Positions 20,626 to 28,355 of a stretch of 28,355 nucleotides of DNA are shown piece by piece. Position 1 is the stretch's first letter. Each line of letters begins with the position of its first letter. The notes under the pieces were generated by a model. It ran no database searches. It worked only from the letters and a program-made list of their open reading frames with translations, and was not told where the DNA came from. This DNA comes from Albimonas sp051747505 (lineage in GTDB: Bacteria; Pseudomonadota; Alphaproteobacteria; Rhodobacterales; Rhodobacteraceae): contig JBNJGE010000018.1 in NCBI GenBank assembly GCA_051747505.1, forward strand, positions 1-28,355, given 5' to 3'. The translations under genes were made by a program, and so were the position numbers.

Positions 20626-23600
20626 GGCACCGCCTCCCCGTCATCGGCCCATTCGCCGTGGCGGGAGAGCTGGTCGTAGTCGCCGGCGTAGGTGATGGAC
20701 CTGGGGCGCAGGCGGGCCTTGTAGGGCTGCGCCGGCTCGTCATAGGCGGCGATCAGCTCGCCGAGCCGGGACCAGACGCCCGCCAGCGGGTGCTCGGCGA
20801 GGTCGGCGGCGCGGGTCAGGCCGCCCTGCCCCGAGCCGCTGAGGGCAAGGTATTCGAGGCGCGCGACCTCGGCGGCGGAAACGCCCTCGAAGCCGCCGCC
20901 CTCGGCGATGCAGCCCTCCAGCAAGAGCTGCATGGCGAAGACTCCGATCTCCCTTTTGCCCGGGGGCGCGCCGGTCTTGTAATCGTAGATGGCGAGGCGG
21001 CCGTCGGCGAGGCGGTCGATGCGATCGGCCTTGGCGGTCAGGCGGAAGGGGCCGGCGGGCGGGCCAGCCAGCTCGCGCGCTCCGGGGGTCTCGACGGCCA
21101 GCGGGGCGCTTTCGGCGCGGCGGGCGGCCTCGGTGTCGGCCACCCAGTCGGCGGCGCGCAGGAGGCGGTGGCGCCAGAGGCGGCGCAGGGCCGGCCATGG
21201 GGCGGCGTCAGGCAGGACCTCGTCGGCGGCGGCGAGGAGGGCGGCGCGCAGGGCGTCGGGGGTGGCCTGCTCGGGCGGCCAGGCGCGGGTGGCGTGGACG
21301 AAGCGCTCCATCACCTCGTGCAGGGCAAGGCCCATGTCGAGGGCGCCGGGGGCGCGCCCCAGCGGCTCCAGCGGCTTCAGGCGCAGGACGTGGCGGGCGT
21401 AGATGGCGTAGGGGTCGCGGATCAGGGTCTCGACGCGGGTGACGGAGAGGCGGCGGGGGCGGGCCTCGACGGGCGGCGTCGGGGCGGGGCGGCGCGCGGG
21501 GTTGAGGGGGTGGTCGGGGTCCTCTGGCGCGGAGAGATGGTCGAGGGCGTCGGCGCCGCGCAGCAGGCTCTCGCCGCGGGCCTTGGCGGCGGCCAGCGCG
21601 TCGGGCGCGGCGCCCTTGAGCAGGTTCTCCAGGCGCACCCACCAGCGGGAGGGCACCGTGGGGCCCGCGTCGTCGCGAGCGGCGCGGGTCAGGATCGCCT
21701 CGGGTGCGCAGGCGGCCTGGAGGAAGTCGTGGGCGGCCAGCCCGATGCGCCGCTCGGGCGAGGCGAGGTGGAGGCGGGCGCGCATCTCGCGGCTCAGCCA
21801 GGGGTCGGGCGCGGGATGGGCGGGCCAGACGCCCTCGTTGAGGCCGCCGAGGACCATGACCTCGGCCGTCTCCGCGCGGGCCTCCAGCGCGCCGAGGATG
21901 CGGATGCGGTCATGGACGAGGCGGGGGTCGCGGCGGGATTCCTCGGCTTGGATCAGGGCGGTCCAGAGCGCGCCCCAGGCGCCGTTGGCCAGCGCCTCGC
22001 CATGGGCGGGGGCGGCGGCCTCGAGGTCCTCCATGAAGGCGAGGGCGTCGCGGCCGGCGGTCTCGGCCCAGAGGGAGGGCTCGGCCCCGGGGCCGGCGGC
22101 GTCGCCCCGGGACAGCGCCTCGGCCGTCGCGCGCTGGAGCGCGGCGCAGCCGGCGGCGTCGGGCGCGCCGTCAGCCAGGGGCGCGAGCGTGGCGCGCAGC
22201 CAGACGAGCCAGTCCCAGAAGGAGTCGTCGGGGGGGCGGCCGCGATCGGCGGCGGTCCGGCGCAGGCGGCGCTCCAGGCGATCCCAGTCGATCTCCTGCG
22301 GGCCGCCGCGCAGGCCGTCGCGCTCGAGGCGCAGGGCGTGGCCGAGATGGGTTCCACGGGCCTCGCCTTCCCCGCCGACGAGGGGGTGACGGAGGAGGGC
22401 GGCCAGCGTCTCGGCCGTCAGGGGGCGGCCGAGACAGCCGGCGACGAGGCCCAGCAGGACGCCGGGGGGCGTGAGGCCCAGCGGGCGGCCGGCACTGTCG
22501 TCGGGGATGACGTGCCAGCGGGCCAGCGCGGCGGTGACGCGACGGGCGAGGACCTTGTCGGGCGTGACCAGCGCCGCCGTGCGGCCCTGATCGGCGGCGC
22601 GGGCGAGGGCGGCGGCGATGGCGGCGGCCTCCTCGCGCGGATTGGGGGCCTCCAGCAGGGTCAGGCCGCCGGTGGCGGCGGGGGCCTCGGCGGCGAGGTC
22701 CGGCAGCGCGGCGCGCCACGCGTCGGTGACTGGCGCCGGGCGCAGGGCCTGGGCGAGGAGGCGGCGGCGCTCGGGCGGGGGCGCGGCGTTGGTCCAGGAC
22801 TCGGGGTCGGCGGGGCCGAGACCGAGGCGGACGAGAAGCTGGGCAAGGTGGTGGTGGGGGTGCTCGGGGCGGTCGCCGGCGGCGAGCTCGTCCCAGACGT
22901 CGCCGGGCATGTCGGGGTCCCAGCCCGGCAGGATCACCGCGCCTTGCGGCAGGCGGGCGATGGCGGCCAGCAGCTCCGCCGTGGCGGGGGTGGAGCCGGT
23001 CGAACCGGCGGCGATGACCGGATGCGCGGGCGGCCGCGCGGCCCATTCCTCGGCCAGCGCGGCGACGGCGGCGCGGCGGCGGGCCTCGGGGTCGAGGGCG
23101 CCGCCCTCCTGCTCCTCGAGATAGGCGGGCCAGGTCTCGGCGATGATGGTCAGGAAGCGGGCGGTGAGCTCCCAATGGCGGGCGTGGGTCTGGAGGTCGA
23201 GGCGGCGCAGGTCTTCGGGGTCCACGCCGGCGGCCTGCAGCTCGTCCAGCAGGCCGCGCAGGGAGACGGCGAGGGAGGGCGCGGAGGCCGGGTCGCCGAA
23301 GGCGGGCTCGGCGCGCATGAAGCCCTCGGTGAGGCGCATGAGCGCCAGCGTGCGGCGCAGCTTGGAGTCCCAGCCGGGCAGGCCGGCGCGGCGGGCCTCG
23401 TCCTCCAGCTCGCCCACGAAGGCGATGCGGGGGAGGTAGGCGGCGTGGTCCTCCAGCGCCGAGGTCACCGCGCGGCCGGTGCGGCGGGTGTTGAGGTAGA
23501 GCCGCAGGCGGGCCATCGCCTCGGGCGGATGGTCAGCCAGGCGCGCGCGCAGGCCGCGGGCGATTTCTGCGGAAAAGTCCACGCCCGGGGGCAGACGAAA

Positions 23601-23636
23601 GACGCGGGGGGCGGGGCCGTCGAAGAGCGGGGTCAT
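20622..23636 (-). CDS. addB: Double-strand break repair nuclease subunit AddB (alphaproteobacterial type)
   Basis: A 1004-residue partner of AddA. The N-terminal half is a degenerate helicase-like fold without a Walker A motif, while the motif LGGLNEGVWPAHP is typical of AddB/RecC-like proteins. The C-terminal nuclease domain shows LDMGLALHEVMERFVH, KADRIDRLADGRLAIYDYKT and GKREIGVFAMQLLLEG, with catalytic Asp and Lys in DYKT. The four-cysteine iron-sulfur staple known from Bacillus AddB is not visible, in line with the alphaproteobacterial branch. The ATG at 23636 overlaps the murU stop (ATGA), and the stop overlaps the addA start. The start MTPLFDGPAPRVFRLPPG is family-typical. Confidence 0.95.
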   Translation of the reverse strand: MTPLFDGPAPRVFRLPPGVDFSAEIARGLRARLADHPPEAMARLRLYLNTRRTGRAVTSALEDHAAYLPRIAFVGELEDEARRAGLPGWDSKLRRTLALMRLTEGFMRAEPAFGDPASAPSLAVSLRGLLDELQAAGVDPEDLRRLDLQTHARHWELTARFLTIIAETWPAYLEEQEGGALDPEARRRAAVAALAEEWAARPPAHPVIAAGSTGSTPATAELLAAIARLPQGAVILPGWDPDMPGDVWDELAAGDRPEHPHHHLAQLLVRLGLGPADPESWTNAAPPPERRRLLAQALRPAPVTDAWRAALPDLAAEAPAATGGLTLLEAPNPREEAAAIAAALARAADQGRTAALVTPDKVLARRVTAALARWHVIPDDSAGRPLGLTPPGVLLGLVAGCLGRPLTAETLAALLRHPLVGGEGEARGTHLGHALRLERDGLRGGPQEIDWDRLERRLRRTAADRGRPPDDSFWDWLVWLRATLAPLADGAPDAAGCAALQRATAEALSRGDAAGPGAEPSLWAETAGRDALAFMEDLEAAAPAHGEALANGAWGALWTALIQAEESRRDPRLVHDRIRILGALEARAETAEVMVLGGLNEGVWPAHPAPDPWLSREMRARLHLASPERRIGLAAHDFLQAACAPEAILTRAARDDAGPTVPSRWWVRLENLLKGAAPDALAAAKARGESLLRGADALDHLSAPEDPDHPLNPARRPAPTPPVEARPRRLSVTRVETLIRDPYAIYARHVLRLKPLEPLGRAPGALDMGLALHEVMERFVHATRAWPPEQATPDALRAALLAAADEVLPDAAPWPALRRLWRHRLLRAADWVADTEAARRAESAPLAVETPGARELAGPPAGPFRLTAKADRIDRLADGRLAIYDYKTGAPPGKREIGVFAMQLLLEGCIAEGGGFEGVSAAEVARLEYLALSGSGQGGLTRAADLAEHPLAGVWSRLGELIAAYDEPAQPYKARLRPRSITYAGDYDQLSRHGEWADDGEAVP

Positions 23637-24346
23637 CGGCCGGCCCCCGAAAGCGCGGCCTCGGCGGCGTCGAGGCCGGCGGGGGTTCCCACGTCGATCC
23701 AGCCGCCCGCGTGGACAACCGCGAAGAGACGGCCGGCGGCGAGCATGCGGTCCCAGACCAGGTTGGCGGAGAAGGGGCCCTCGGGGCCGTCCGCGAAGGC
23801 GCCGGCGCGGATGATCTGGGCGCCGGTGTAGACGTAGGGGGCGGTTTCGGCCTCGCCGCGGCGGGACGGGCGACCGTCCGGGGCGAGGAAGAAGTCGCCG
23901 GGGCGCGTGTAGGCCAGGGCGGCCTCGCGCGGGACCAGGAGGAGGAGGGCGTCCATACGCGCCGGATCCCAGGCGCGGGCGAGGGCCGGGAGCGGTGCGG
24001 GGCCGGTCCAGAGGGCGTCGGAGTTGAGGACGAAGGCCGGCCCCGCGCCCAGCGCGGGAAGCGCCCGGCTGACGCCGCCGCCGGTGTCGAGCAGAGCGTC
24101 GGTCTCGTCGGAGAGGACGATCTCCGGTCGTTCCCGGCGGCCGAGATGGACGCGAATCTGCTCGCCGAGATGATGGATGTTGACCACGGCGCGGCGCACG
24201 CCGGCCTCCGCGGCCCGGTCCAGCGCGTGGTCGAGCAGGGCGCGGCCCGCCACGGGCAGCAGCGGCTTGGGCCGCCAGCAGGTGAGAGGGCGCATGCGCG
24301 CCCCCTGCCCCGCCGCGAGGATCATGGCCGACTCCGGCGCGCTCAT
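23633..24346 (-). CDS. murU: N-acetylmuramate alpha-1-phosphate uridylyltransferase (MurU-like nucleotidyltransferase)
   Basis: A 237-residue sugar-phosphate nucleotidyltransferase. It opens with MILAAGQGARMRPLTCWRPK, the nucleotide-binding signature GxGxRmxPLT...K, followed by LDTGGGVSRALPALG, FVLNSDALWTG (metal-binding Asp) and GGWIDVGTPAGLDAAE at the end. In peptidoglycan recycling MurU makes UDP-MurNAc from MurNAc-1-phosphate supplied by AmgK, bypassing de novo synthesis and its fosfomycin target. Its direct coupling to the amgK gene (ATGA overlap) supports this over other sugar nucleotide enzymes. Known in Pseudomonas and many alphaproteobacteria. Confidence 0.9.
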   Translation of the reverse strand: MSAPESAMILAAGQGARMRPLTCWRPKPLLPVAGRALLDHALDRAAEAGVRRAVVNIHHLGEQIRVHLGRRERPEIVLSDETDALLDTGGGVSRALPALGAGPAFVLNSDALWTGPAPLPALARAWDPARMDALLLLVPREAALAYTRPGDFFLAPDGRPSRRGEAETAPYVYTGAQIIRAGAFADGPEGPFSANLVWDRMLAAGRLFAVVHAGGWIDVGTPAGLDAAEAALSGAGR

Positions 24347-25377
24347 ACGGGGTCCTCGCGCAGGCGGGCGAGGGTCGCGGGACCCGGCGCCGGGATGTGG
24401 GCGCGGACCAGGGCCGCGAGCCCGGACAGGGCCGGGTGGGCGAGGTCGCGCATGAGATGGTCCCAGACCCGCGGCATCAGGTCGAGATAGGCGGGCTTGC
24501 CATCGCGCCGGCAGAGGCGGGCGAAGATACCGAGGATCTTGAGGTTGCGCTGGGCGGCGAGGATGGCGGCGGCGGCGCGGAAGCGCTCAGGCTCGGCGCC
24601 GGTCACCTCGAGATAGCGGCGGATGACCGCCTCGCGCAGGGCGGGCGAGGTGTCGCGCCGGGCGTCCTCGGTGAGCGAGATCAGGTCGTAGGCGGGGTGG
24701 CCGCGCAGCGCGTCCTGGTAGTCCAGCAGGCCGAGGCGGGCGAGGCCGCGGCGCTCCGGCAGCCAGAGCAGGTTCTCGGCGTGGTAGTCGCGCAGGACGA
24801 GCGCGCCGCGGGCCTGGGCGACGGGGGCGACGGCTCGGGCGACCTCGGCGGCGTAGTCGTCGGCCAGCGTCTCGGAGCCCGCGCCGAGGGCGGGGAGATA
24901 CCAGTCGGGGACCAGCATCGCCTCGCGCAGGAGCGTTTCGGCGTCGTACGGGAGAATGGGGTGGTCCCCGGCGGCCTCCGGCGCGCGTTCGGCGTGGACC
25001 TCGGCCAGAAGGTCGGCGGCCAGCAGGTAGAGGTCTCGCTCGCACTCGGGCTCGGCGGCGCAGACACGGGCGAGGAGGGCGTCGCCGAGATCCTCCAGCA
25101 GCAGGAAGCCGGCGGCCTCGTCGGCGGCGAGGATCTCCGGGGCGCTGAGGCCGCGGGCGCGCAGGAGCCCGGTGATGGCGGCGAAGGGGCGGACGTCCTC
25201 GCCGCGCTCGGGGGGCGCGTCCATCAGCACGGCGCGGGCGCCGGCGGGGCCATCCTCCAGCCGCTCGTAACGGCGGTTGGAGGCGTCGCCGGCCAGCGGG
25301 CGCGCCCGGGCCTGCGCCCAGCCGGCGGCGCTCAGGAAGGCGGCGCGCCGTTCCTCGCGGGGGGCCGGGCCGCTCAC
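24343..25377 (-). CDS. amgK: Anomeric MurNAc/GlcNAc kinase (AmgK-like phosphotransferase)
   Basis: A 344-residue aminoglycoside-phosphotransferase-fold kinase. The catalytic loop reads VLRDYHAENLLWLPE (Asp and Asn) and the metal-binding loop LGLLDYQDALRGHPAYDLIS. The N-lobe has PLAGDASNRRYERL and, further on, FLLLEDLGDALLARV. It phosphorylates MurNAc at C1 to feed MurU, coded directly behind it. The GTG at 25377 is chosen because it overlaps the tsaE stop by four bases (GTGA) and starts at the family N-terminus; an in-frame upstream extension to 25536 is an arginine-rich shadow of tsaE. Alternative names such as COG3178 phosphotransferase refer to the same family. Confidence 0.9.
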   Translation of the reverse strand: MSGPAPREERRAAFLSAAGWAQARARPLAGDASNRRYERLEDGPAGARAVLMDAPPERGEDVRPFAAITGLLRARGLSAPEILAADEAAGFLLLEDLGDALLARVCAAEPECERDLYLLAADLLAEVHAERAPEAAGDHPILPYDAETLLREAMLVPDWYLPALGAGSETLADDYAAEVARAVAPVAQARGALVLRDYHAENLLWLPERRGLARLGLLDYQDALRGHPAYDLISLTEDARRDTSPALREAVIRRYLEVTGAEPERFRAAAAILAAQRNLKILGIFARLCRRDGKPAYLDLMPRVWDHLMRDLAHPALSGLAALVRAHIPAPGPATLARLREDPV

Positions 25378-25877
25378 GCGGACTCCGCGGCGCGGGAGAG
25401 GGCGGCGACGGCGGCGTCCCAGTCGCCCGCGACCCGCACGGTCATCAGGCGGCCGGCGGCCTCGTCGGGGCCGGCGAAGTCCAGCGCGATCTCCAGCCGG
25501 CGGGGCGGGCGCAGGCGGCCGAGACGGTCGGGCCATTCGACCAGGGTGATGGCGGTCTCGAAGGCGTCCTCCAGGCCCAGCTCCTCGATCGCCTCCGGCC
25601 CTGGCAGGCGATGGAGGTCGGCGTGCCAGACCTCGCCGCGCGCGGAGTCGTATTGCTGGACGAGGGTGAAGCTGGGCGAGGGTATGTCCTCGGACCGACC
25701 GTCCTCGGCCAGCAGGGTCGCGATGACGGCCCGGGCGAGCGCGGACTTGCCCGCGCCAAGATCCCCCGAGAGCAGCACGGCGTCGCCCGGGCGCAGAGCG
25801 CCGGCCAGCGCCGCGCCGGCGCGCTCGGTCGCCGCGGCGTCCGGGAGATGCAGGCGCAGGAGGGCGGGCTCGGACAT
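25374..25877 (-). CDS. tsaE: tRNA t6A biosynthesis ATPase TsaE
   Basis: A 167-residue P-loop ATPase that, with TsaB and TsaD, makes N6-threonylcarbamoyladenosine in ANN-decoding tRNAs. The Walker A is SGDLGAGKSALARA, followed by the family signature SPSFTLVQQYDSARGEVWHADLHRL and LVEWPDRLG. The ATG at 25877 has GAGG a few bases upstream. A longer GTG start at 25898 adds only MPRDPRP and lacks such a site. It is the first of five minus-strand genes linked by 4-base overlaps (tsaE, amgK, murU, addB, addA) and lies 72 bp behind the PAS protein gene, from which it may also be transcribed. Confidence 0.95.
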   Translation of the reverse strand: MSEPALLRLHLPDAAATERAGAALAGALRPGDAVLLSGDLGAGKSALARAVIATLLAEDGRSEDIPSPSFTLVQQYDSARGEVWHADLHRLPGPEAIEELGLEDAFETAITLVEWPDRLGRLRPPRRLEIALDFAGPDEAAGRLMTVRVAGDWDAAVAALSRAAESA

Positions 25878-25949
25878 GGGCCTCGGGTCACGGGGCACGG
25901 GGATCAGGGCGCGATCATGGCGCGCCGAGGGAGACGGGGCAATGGGGGG

Positions 25950-28337
25950 TCAGGCGACCTCGTGCCGGCCGCCTCCTTCGATCGCCGCGGCGGGCAGCGT
26001 GCATATCACCCGGAGCCGTGGGACCCCGGCCTCGCCCTCGGCGAAGGGCAGCGGGCGCTCGCGGTCGCCGCCCGCGCCGTCCTCATCTCCAGAGGCCGGG
26101 GGCGAGACGGCGGCGGGCGCGACCTCCACGCGCACCTCCCCGCCATGCAGTTCGGCGAAGCGGCGCACGAGGGCGTGGGCCAGCCCGCCGAGCTCGGGCG
26201 GCGCCTCGGGGCGCGCGCCGGCGGCGGGCTCGTCGGTCCAGATGTCCACCCGACCCTCCGCGCGCCGGGCGCCGGCGCGGACCTCCGCGCCCTCCGGCGC
26301 GCGATGCACGGCATCGGTGATCAGGTTGAACAGCAGCTGGCGAACACGCGCGGCGTCGCCGGCCACCATGTCCACGCCCTCGGCGGCCTCCAGCGTCAGC
26401 GCCACGCCCCGGCTGCGGGCGGAGCGGCGGGCGGGCTCCAGCGCCGAGGCGAGCGCGGCGCGCAGGTTGACCGGGCCGGAGGCGAGCGCGAGCGCTCCCT
26501 CCTGGGCGGAGGCGAGGTCGGCGACCCCGCTCATCGCCTCCTGGATCTCGGTCGCGGCATCCAGGATGCCGTCGGCATGGGCCGCCTGGCGCGGCCCCGG
26601 CGCCTCGCCGTCGGCGCCGTCGAGCAGCATCTGCCCGTAGCCGAAGATCGTGTTCAGGGGGGTGCGCACCCGGGTCGAGACCTGTTCGATCAGCGCGCCG
26701 CGGATCTCCTCGGCGGCGGCCAGCGCGGCGCTCAGCTCCCTCCCCGCGGCTTCGGCGCGCGCGGCGTCGGTGATGTCGGAGAAAGCGGTCAGCACCGAGC
26801 CGTCGGGCAGCGCGGCGACGCGGGCGCGCAGACGCCGTCCGTCGCGCAGCTCGATCTCCTCGGCCCAGGGGGCGCGGGGGGAGGCGATCTCGAAGAAGGC
26901 GGAGAGGCGATCCCAGGCCTCCGCCGCCTCCGGCGCGCTGCGCGCGCGGAACCGGGCGAGCGCGTCGGACAGGTGGGGGGCGTCGGAGTCCGCGCCGGGG
27001 CGGAAGCCCCAGATGGCGGCGAAGGCGGGATTGGCGAAGCGGGCCGCCCCGCCCGGCCCGAAGGCCGCGACGCCCTCCTCCAGCCGGTCCATGACCGCGC
27101 GCCGCATCTCCGTCTCCGTCAGCCACTGGCGCTCCAGCCGGGCGGTCTCCGAGACGTCCTCGAACAGGAAGGCGACGGCGCCCTGGGGGTGCGGGCGCGC
27201 GAGCACGCGGATCTGCTCCTCGGCCGGCAGATGCCAGACCTCCGTGCGCTCGGGCCTCGGCCCCTCGCGCTCCCCGAAGAGGTCCAGCAGGTCGCGCTTC
27301 CAGGCGGAGAAGTCCTCGGGGTCGGGCATCCGGCGGTTCTCACGCAGCCGATCGAGCACGTCCGGCAGCGTCGGCCGGCCGGCAAGCCAGGCGGGATCGA
27401 GGCGCATCAACTCGGCGAAGGCCGGGTTGAACAGGCCAAGCCGGGTCTCGCGGTCGAAGATCGCGAGGCCGATCCGCAGATGCGCGAAGGTCTCGGTCAG
27501 CGTCTCCACGAACCGGCGCAGGGCGGCCTCCGCATGCACGGCGGCGGCGGCGTCCACGCCGAAGCCCAGCGTCCCGCCGTCGCGGGCCGGGGCGCGGCGG
27601 AACTCGAACCAGCGACGGTCGCCCGTGCGGGCGTCGAAGACGGCGCGTCGGCCCTCGGAGTCCCCGGCCCCGCCGAGGGCGGCGGCCTCGGCGCGCAGGG
27701 GCGGCAGGTCGGCAGGCGTCGCGTCCTCGCGGGCGCCGACGAGCTCGCGATAGGCGCGGTTGACCCAGACCAGGGCTCCGTCGGGCGCGCGCCGCCAGGC
27801 AAGGAGGGGCGCGGCCTGCAGCGCCTCCTGAGCGGCGTCGCGCTCGGCCTCCGCGGCGGCGAGCCGGGCGCGCAGGCGGGCGATCTCGCGCGTGGCCGGC
27901 CCGGCGGAGGCGAAGCGCAGGCTGGCCTGGCCGGCCTCGGGCGCTCCGGACACCTCCCAGGCGCGGCCCAGCTCATCCTCCGCCAGCAGGCGGAAGGGCC
28001 GGCCGTCGAATTCCAGCTCCCTCAGCGCGGCGGCCAGATCCCCGGGGCCCTCCAGAGCGGTCATGCGCGCGAGAAAATCGGCGGCATCCCTCTGCTCGCC
28101 CCCCAGAAGGCGGCGGCCGCCGCGGGAAGCGGCGGTCAGGCGGCCGTCCTCGAGCGCGAAGGCGAGGCCGGCTGTCTGCTCCCGCTCCGAAAGGGGCGCG
28201 GACGGGGCGCCGCGGGCCCGGAGCAGCACGGCCAGGCCGGCGCCGCCGCCGGCAAGGCCGCCCAGCAGCGCCAGCGCCAGCGCCCGGCCGCCCGATCCGG
28301 GCGCGATGAGGTCTGTCAGCCAGAAAGCATCCGGCAT
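25950..28337 (-). CDS. divL: PAS-domain pseudokinase, DivL-like
   Basis: A 795-residue protein: one N-terminal membrane segment (residues about 17-40), an alanine-rich coiled coil (about 150-175), a PAS domain (about 175-260), a PAS_7-like domain (about 285-395), another PAS (about 410-525), a DHp-type helix pair (about 545-615) and a degraded ATPase domain. Where active kinases have S-H-E-L-R-T-P this protein has Ser554-Thr-Arg-Val-Arg-Thr-Pro560, so the phosphoacceptor His is Thr555. The N box reads NLITDAVHRAPEG (Asp for the second Asn) and the DxGxG box is lost (WTDEPAAGARP). Caulobacter DivL is such a pseudokinase (Tyr in place of His) that controls CckA, and from memory it also lies beside tsaE. 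An ordinary non-functional sensor kinase is the alternative. ATG at 28337; beyond it only 18 bases of leader are in the window. Confidence 0.75.
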   Translation of the reverse strand: MPDAFWLTDLIAPGSGGRALALALLGGLAGGGAGLAVLLRARGAPSAPLSEREQTAGLAFALEDGRLTAASRGGRRLLGGEQRDAADFLARMTALEGPGDLAAALRELEFDGRPFRLLAEDELGRAWEVSGAPEAGQASLRFASAGPATREIARLRARLAAAEAERDAAQEALQAAPLLAWRRAPDGALVWVNRAYRELVGAREDATPADLPPLRAEAAALGGAGDSEGRRAVFDARTGDRRWFEFRRAPARDGGTLGFGVDAAAAVHAEAALRRFVETLTETFAHLRIGLAIFDRETRLGLFNPAFAELMRLDPAWLAGRPTLPDVLDRLRENRRMPDPEDFSAWKRDLLDLFGEREGPRPERTEVWHLPAEEQIRVLARPHPQGAVAFLFEDVSETARLERQWLTETEMRRAVMDRLEEGVAAFGPGGAARFANPAFAAIWGFRPGADSDAPHLSDALARFRARSAPEAAEAWDRLSAFFEIASPRAPWAEEIELRDGRRLRARVAALPDGSVLTAFSDITDAARAEAAGRELSAALAAAEEIRGALIEQVSTRVRTPLNTIFGYGQMLLDGADGEAPGPRQAAHADGILDAATEIQEAMSGVADLASAQEGALALASGPVNLRAALASALEPARRSARSRGVALTLEAAEGVDMVAGDAARVRQLLFNLITDAVHRAPEGAEVRAGARRAEGRVDIWTDEPAAGARPEAPPELGGLAHALVRRFAELHGGEVRVEVAPAAVSPPASGDEDGAGGDRERPLPFAEGEAGVPRLRVICTLPAAAIEGGGRHEVA

Positions 28338-28355
28338 GTCGCGGAATCCTGTTCG

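Noticed and set aside
25374..25536. Longer AmgK start at 25536
   Set aside because: The extra 53 residues are Arg/Pro-rich and lie within the tsaE coding sequence; the GTG at 25377 gives the family N-terminus and a GTGA overlap.
1..28355. CRISPR arrays, phage genes or toxin-antitoxin pairs
   Set aside because: No regularly spaced short repeats, phage structural proteins or recognisable toxin/antitoxin pairs were seen on either strand.

Overview
This is high-GC DNA of an alphaproteobacterium, most likely Rhodobacterales or a close relative. The best evidence is the syntenic block divL-like / tsaE / amgK / murU / addB / addA / trxA and the small Lrp/AsnC-domain gene next to tRNA-Val. Almost every gene lies on the minus strand; the only clear plus-strand gene is a quinone oxidoreductase at 12837-13808. 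A 10-base N run at 16677-16686 marks an assembly gap inside a hydrolase gene.

Region 1 (1-~1000): the 5' end of an enoyl-CoA hydratase gene cut by the window edge, preceded in the same operon by a transglutaminase-like protein. A consensus-like promoter upstream of the pair has its -10 box overlapped by a near-perfect inverted repeat of TetR-operator type. Region 2 (~1180-15305) is a catabolic module bracketed by two diverged direct repeats of about 165 bp. Reading along the minus strand it holds a ThDP-dependent acetolactate-synthase-like enzyme, a first TRAP transporter (DctP, DctQ, DctM), an FMN-dependent 2-hydroxy-acid dehydrogenase, a mandelate-racemase-type enolase, a second TRAP transporter (DctQ, DctM, DctP), an IclR regulator and a 4-oxalocrotonate-tautomerase-like protein. 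The quinone oxidoreductase diverges from its head. A 1301-bp IS5-family element with terminal inverted repeats and an AAGT duplication has inserted 14 bp behind the oxidoreductase.

Region 3 (15434-28337) is core chromosome: tRNA-Val(GAC) with a strong promoter and terminator, a stand-alone Lrp ligand-binding domain, an alpha/beta hydrolase of kynurenine-formamidase type, thioredoxin, the AddAB recombination helicase-nuclease, the MurU/AmgK peptidoglycan-recycling pair, TsaE for tRNA t6A synthesis, and a large PAS protein resembling the pseudokinase DivL. The five genes tsaE-amgK-murU-addB-addA are joined by four 4-base stop/start overlaps.

The most interesting part is region 2. Racemase, flavin dehydrogenase and ThDP enzyme repeat the chemical logic of the mandelate pathway (racemise a 2-hydroxy acid, oxidise it to a 2-oxo acid, act on that at the carbonyl). 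However, the ThDP enzyme is of the acetolactate-synthase type rather than a benzoylformate decarboxylase, and the dehydrogenase has Phe where mandelate dehydrogenase has a substrate-binding Tyr. The substrate is therefore probably not mandelate, and two separate TRAP systems suggest two related organic acids are imported.
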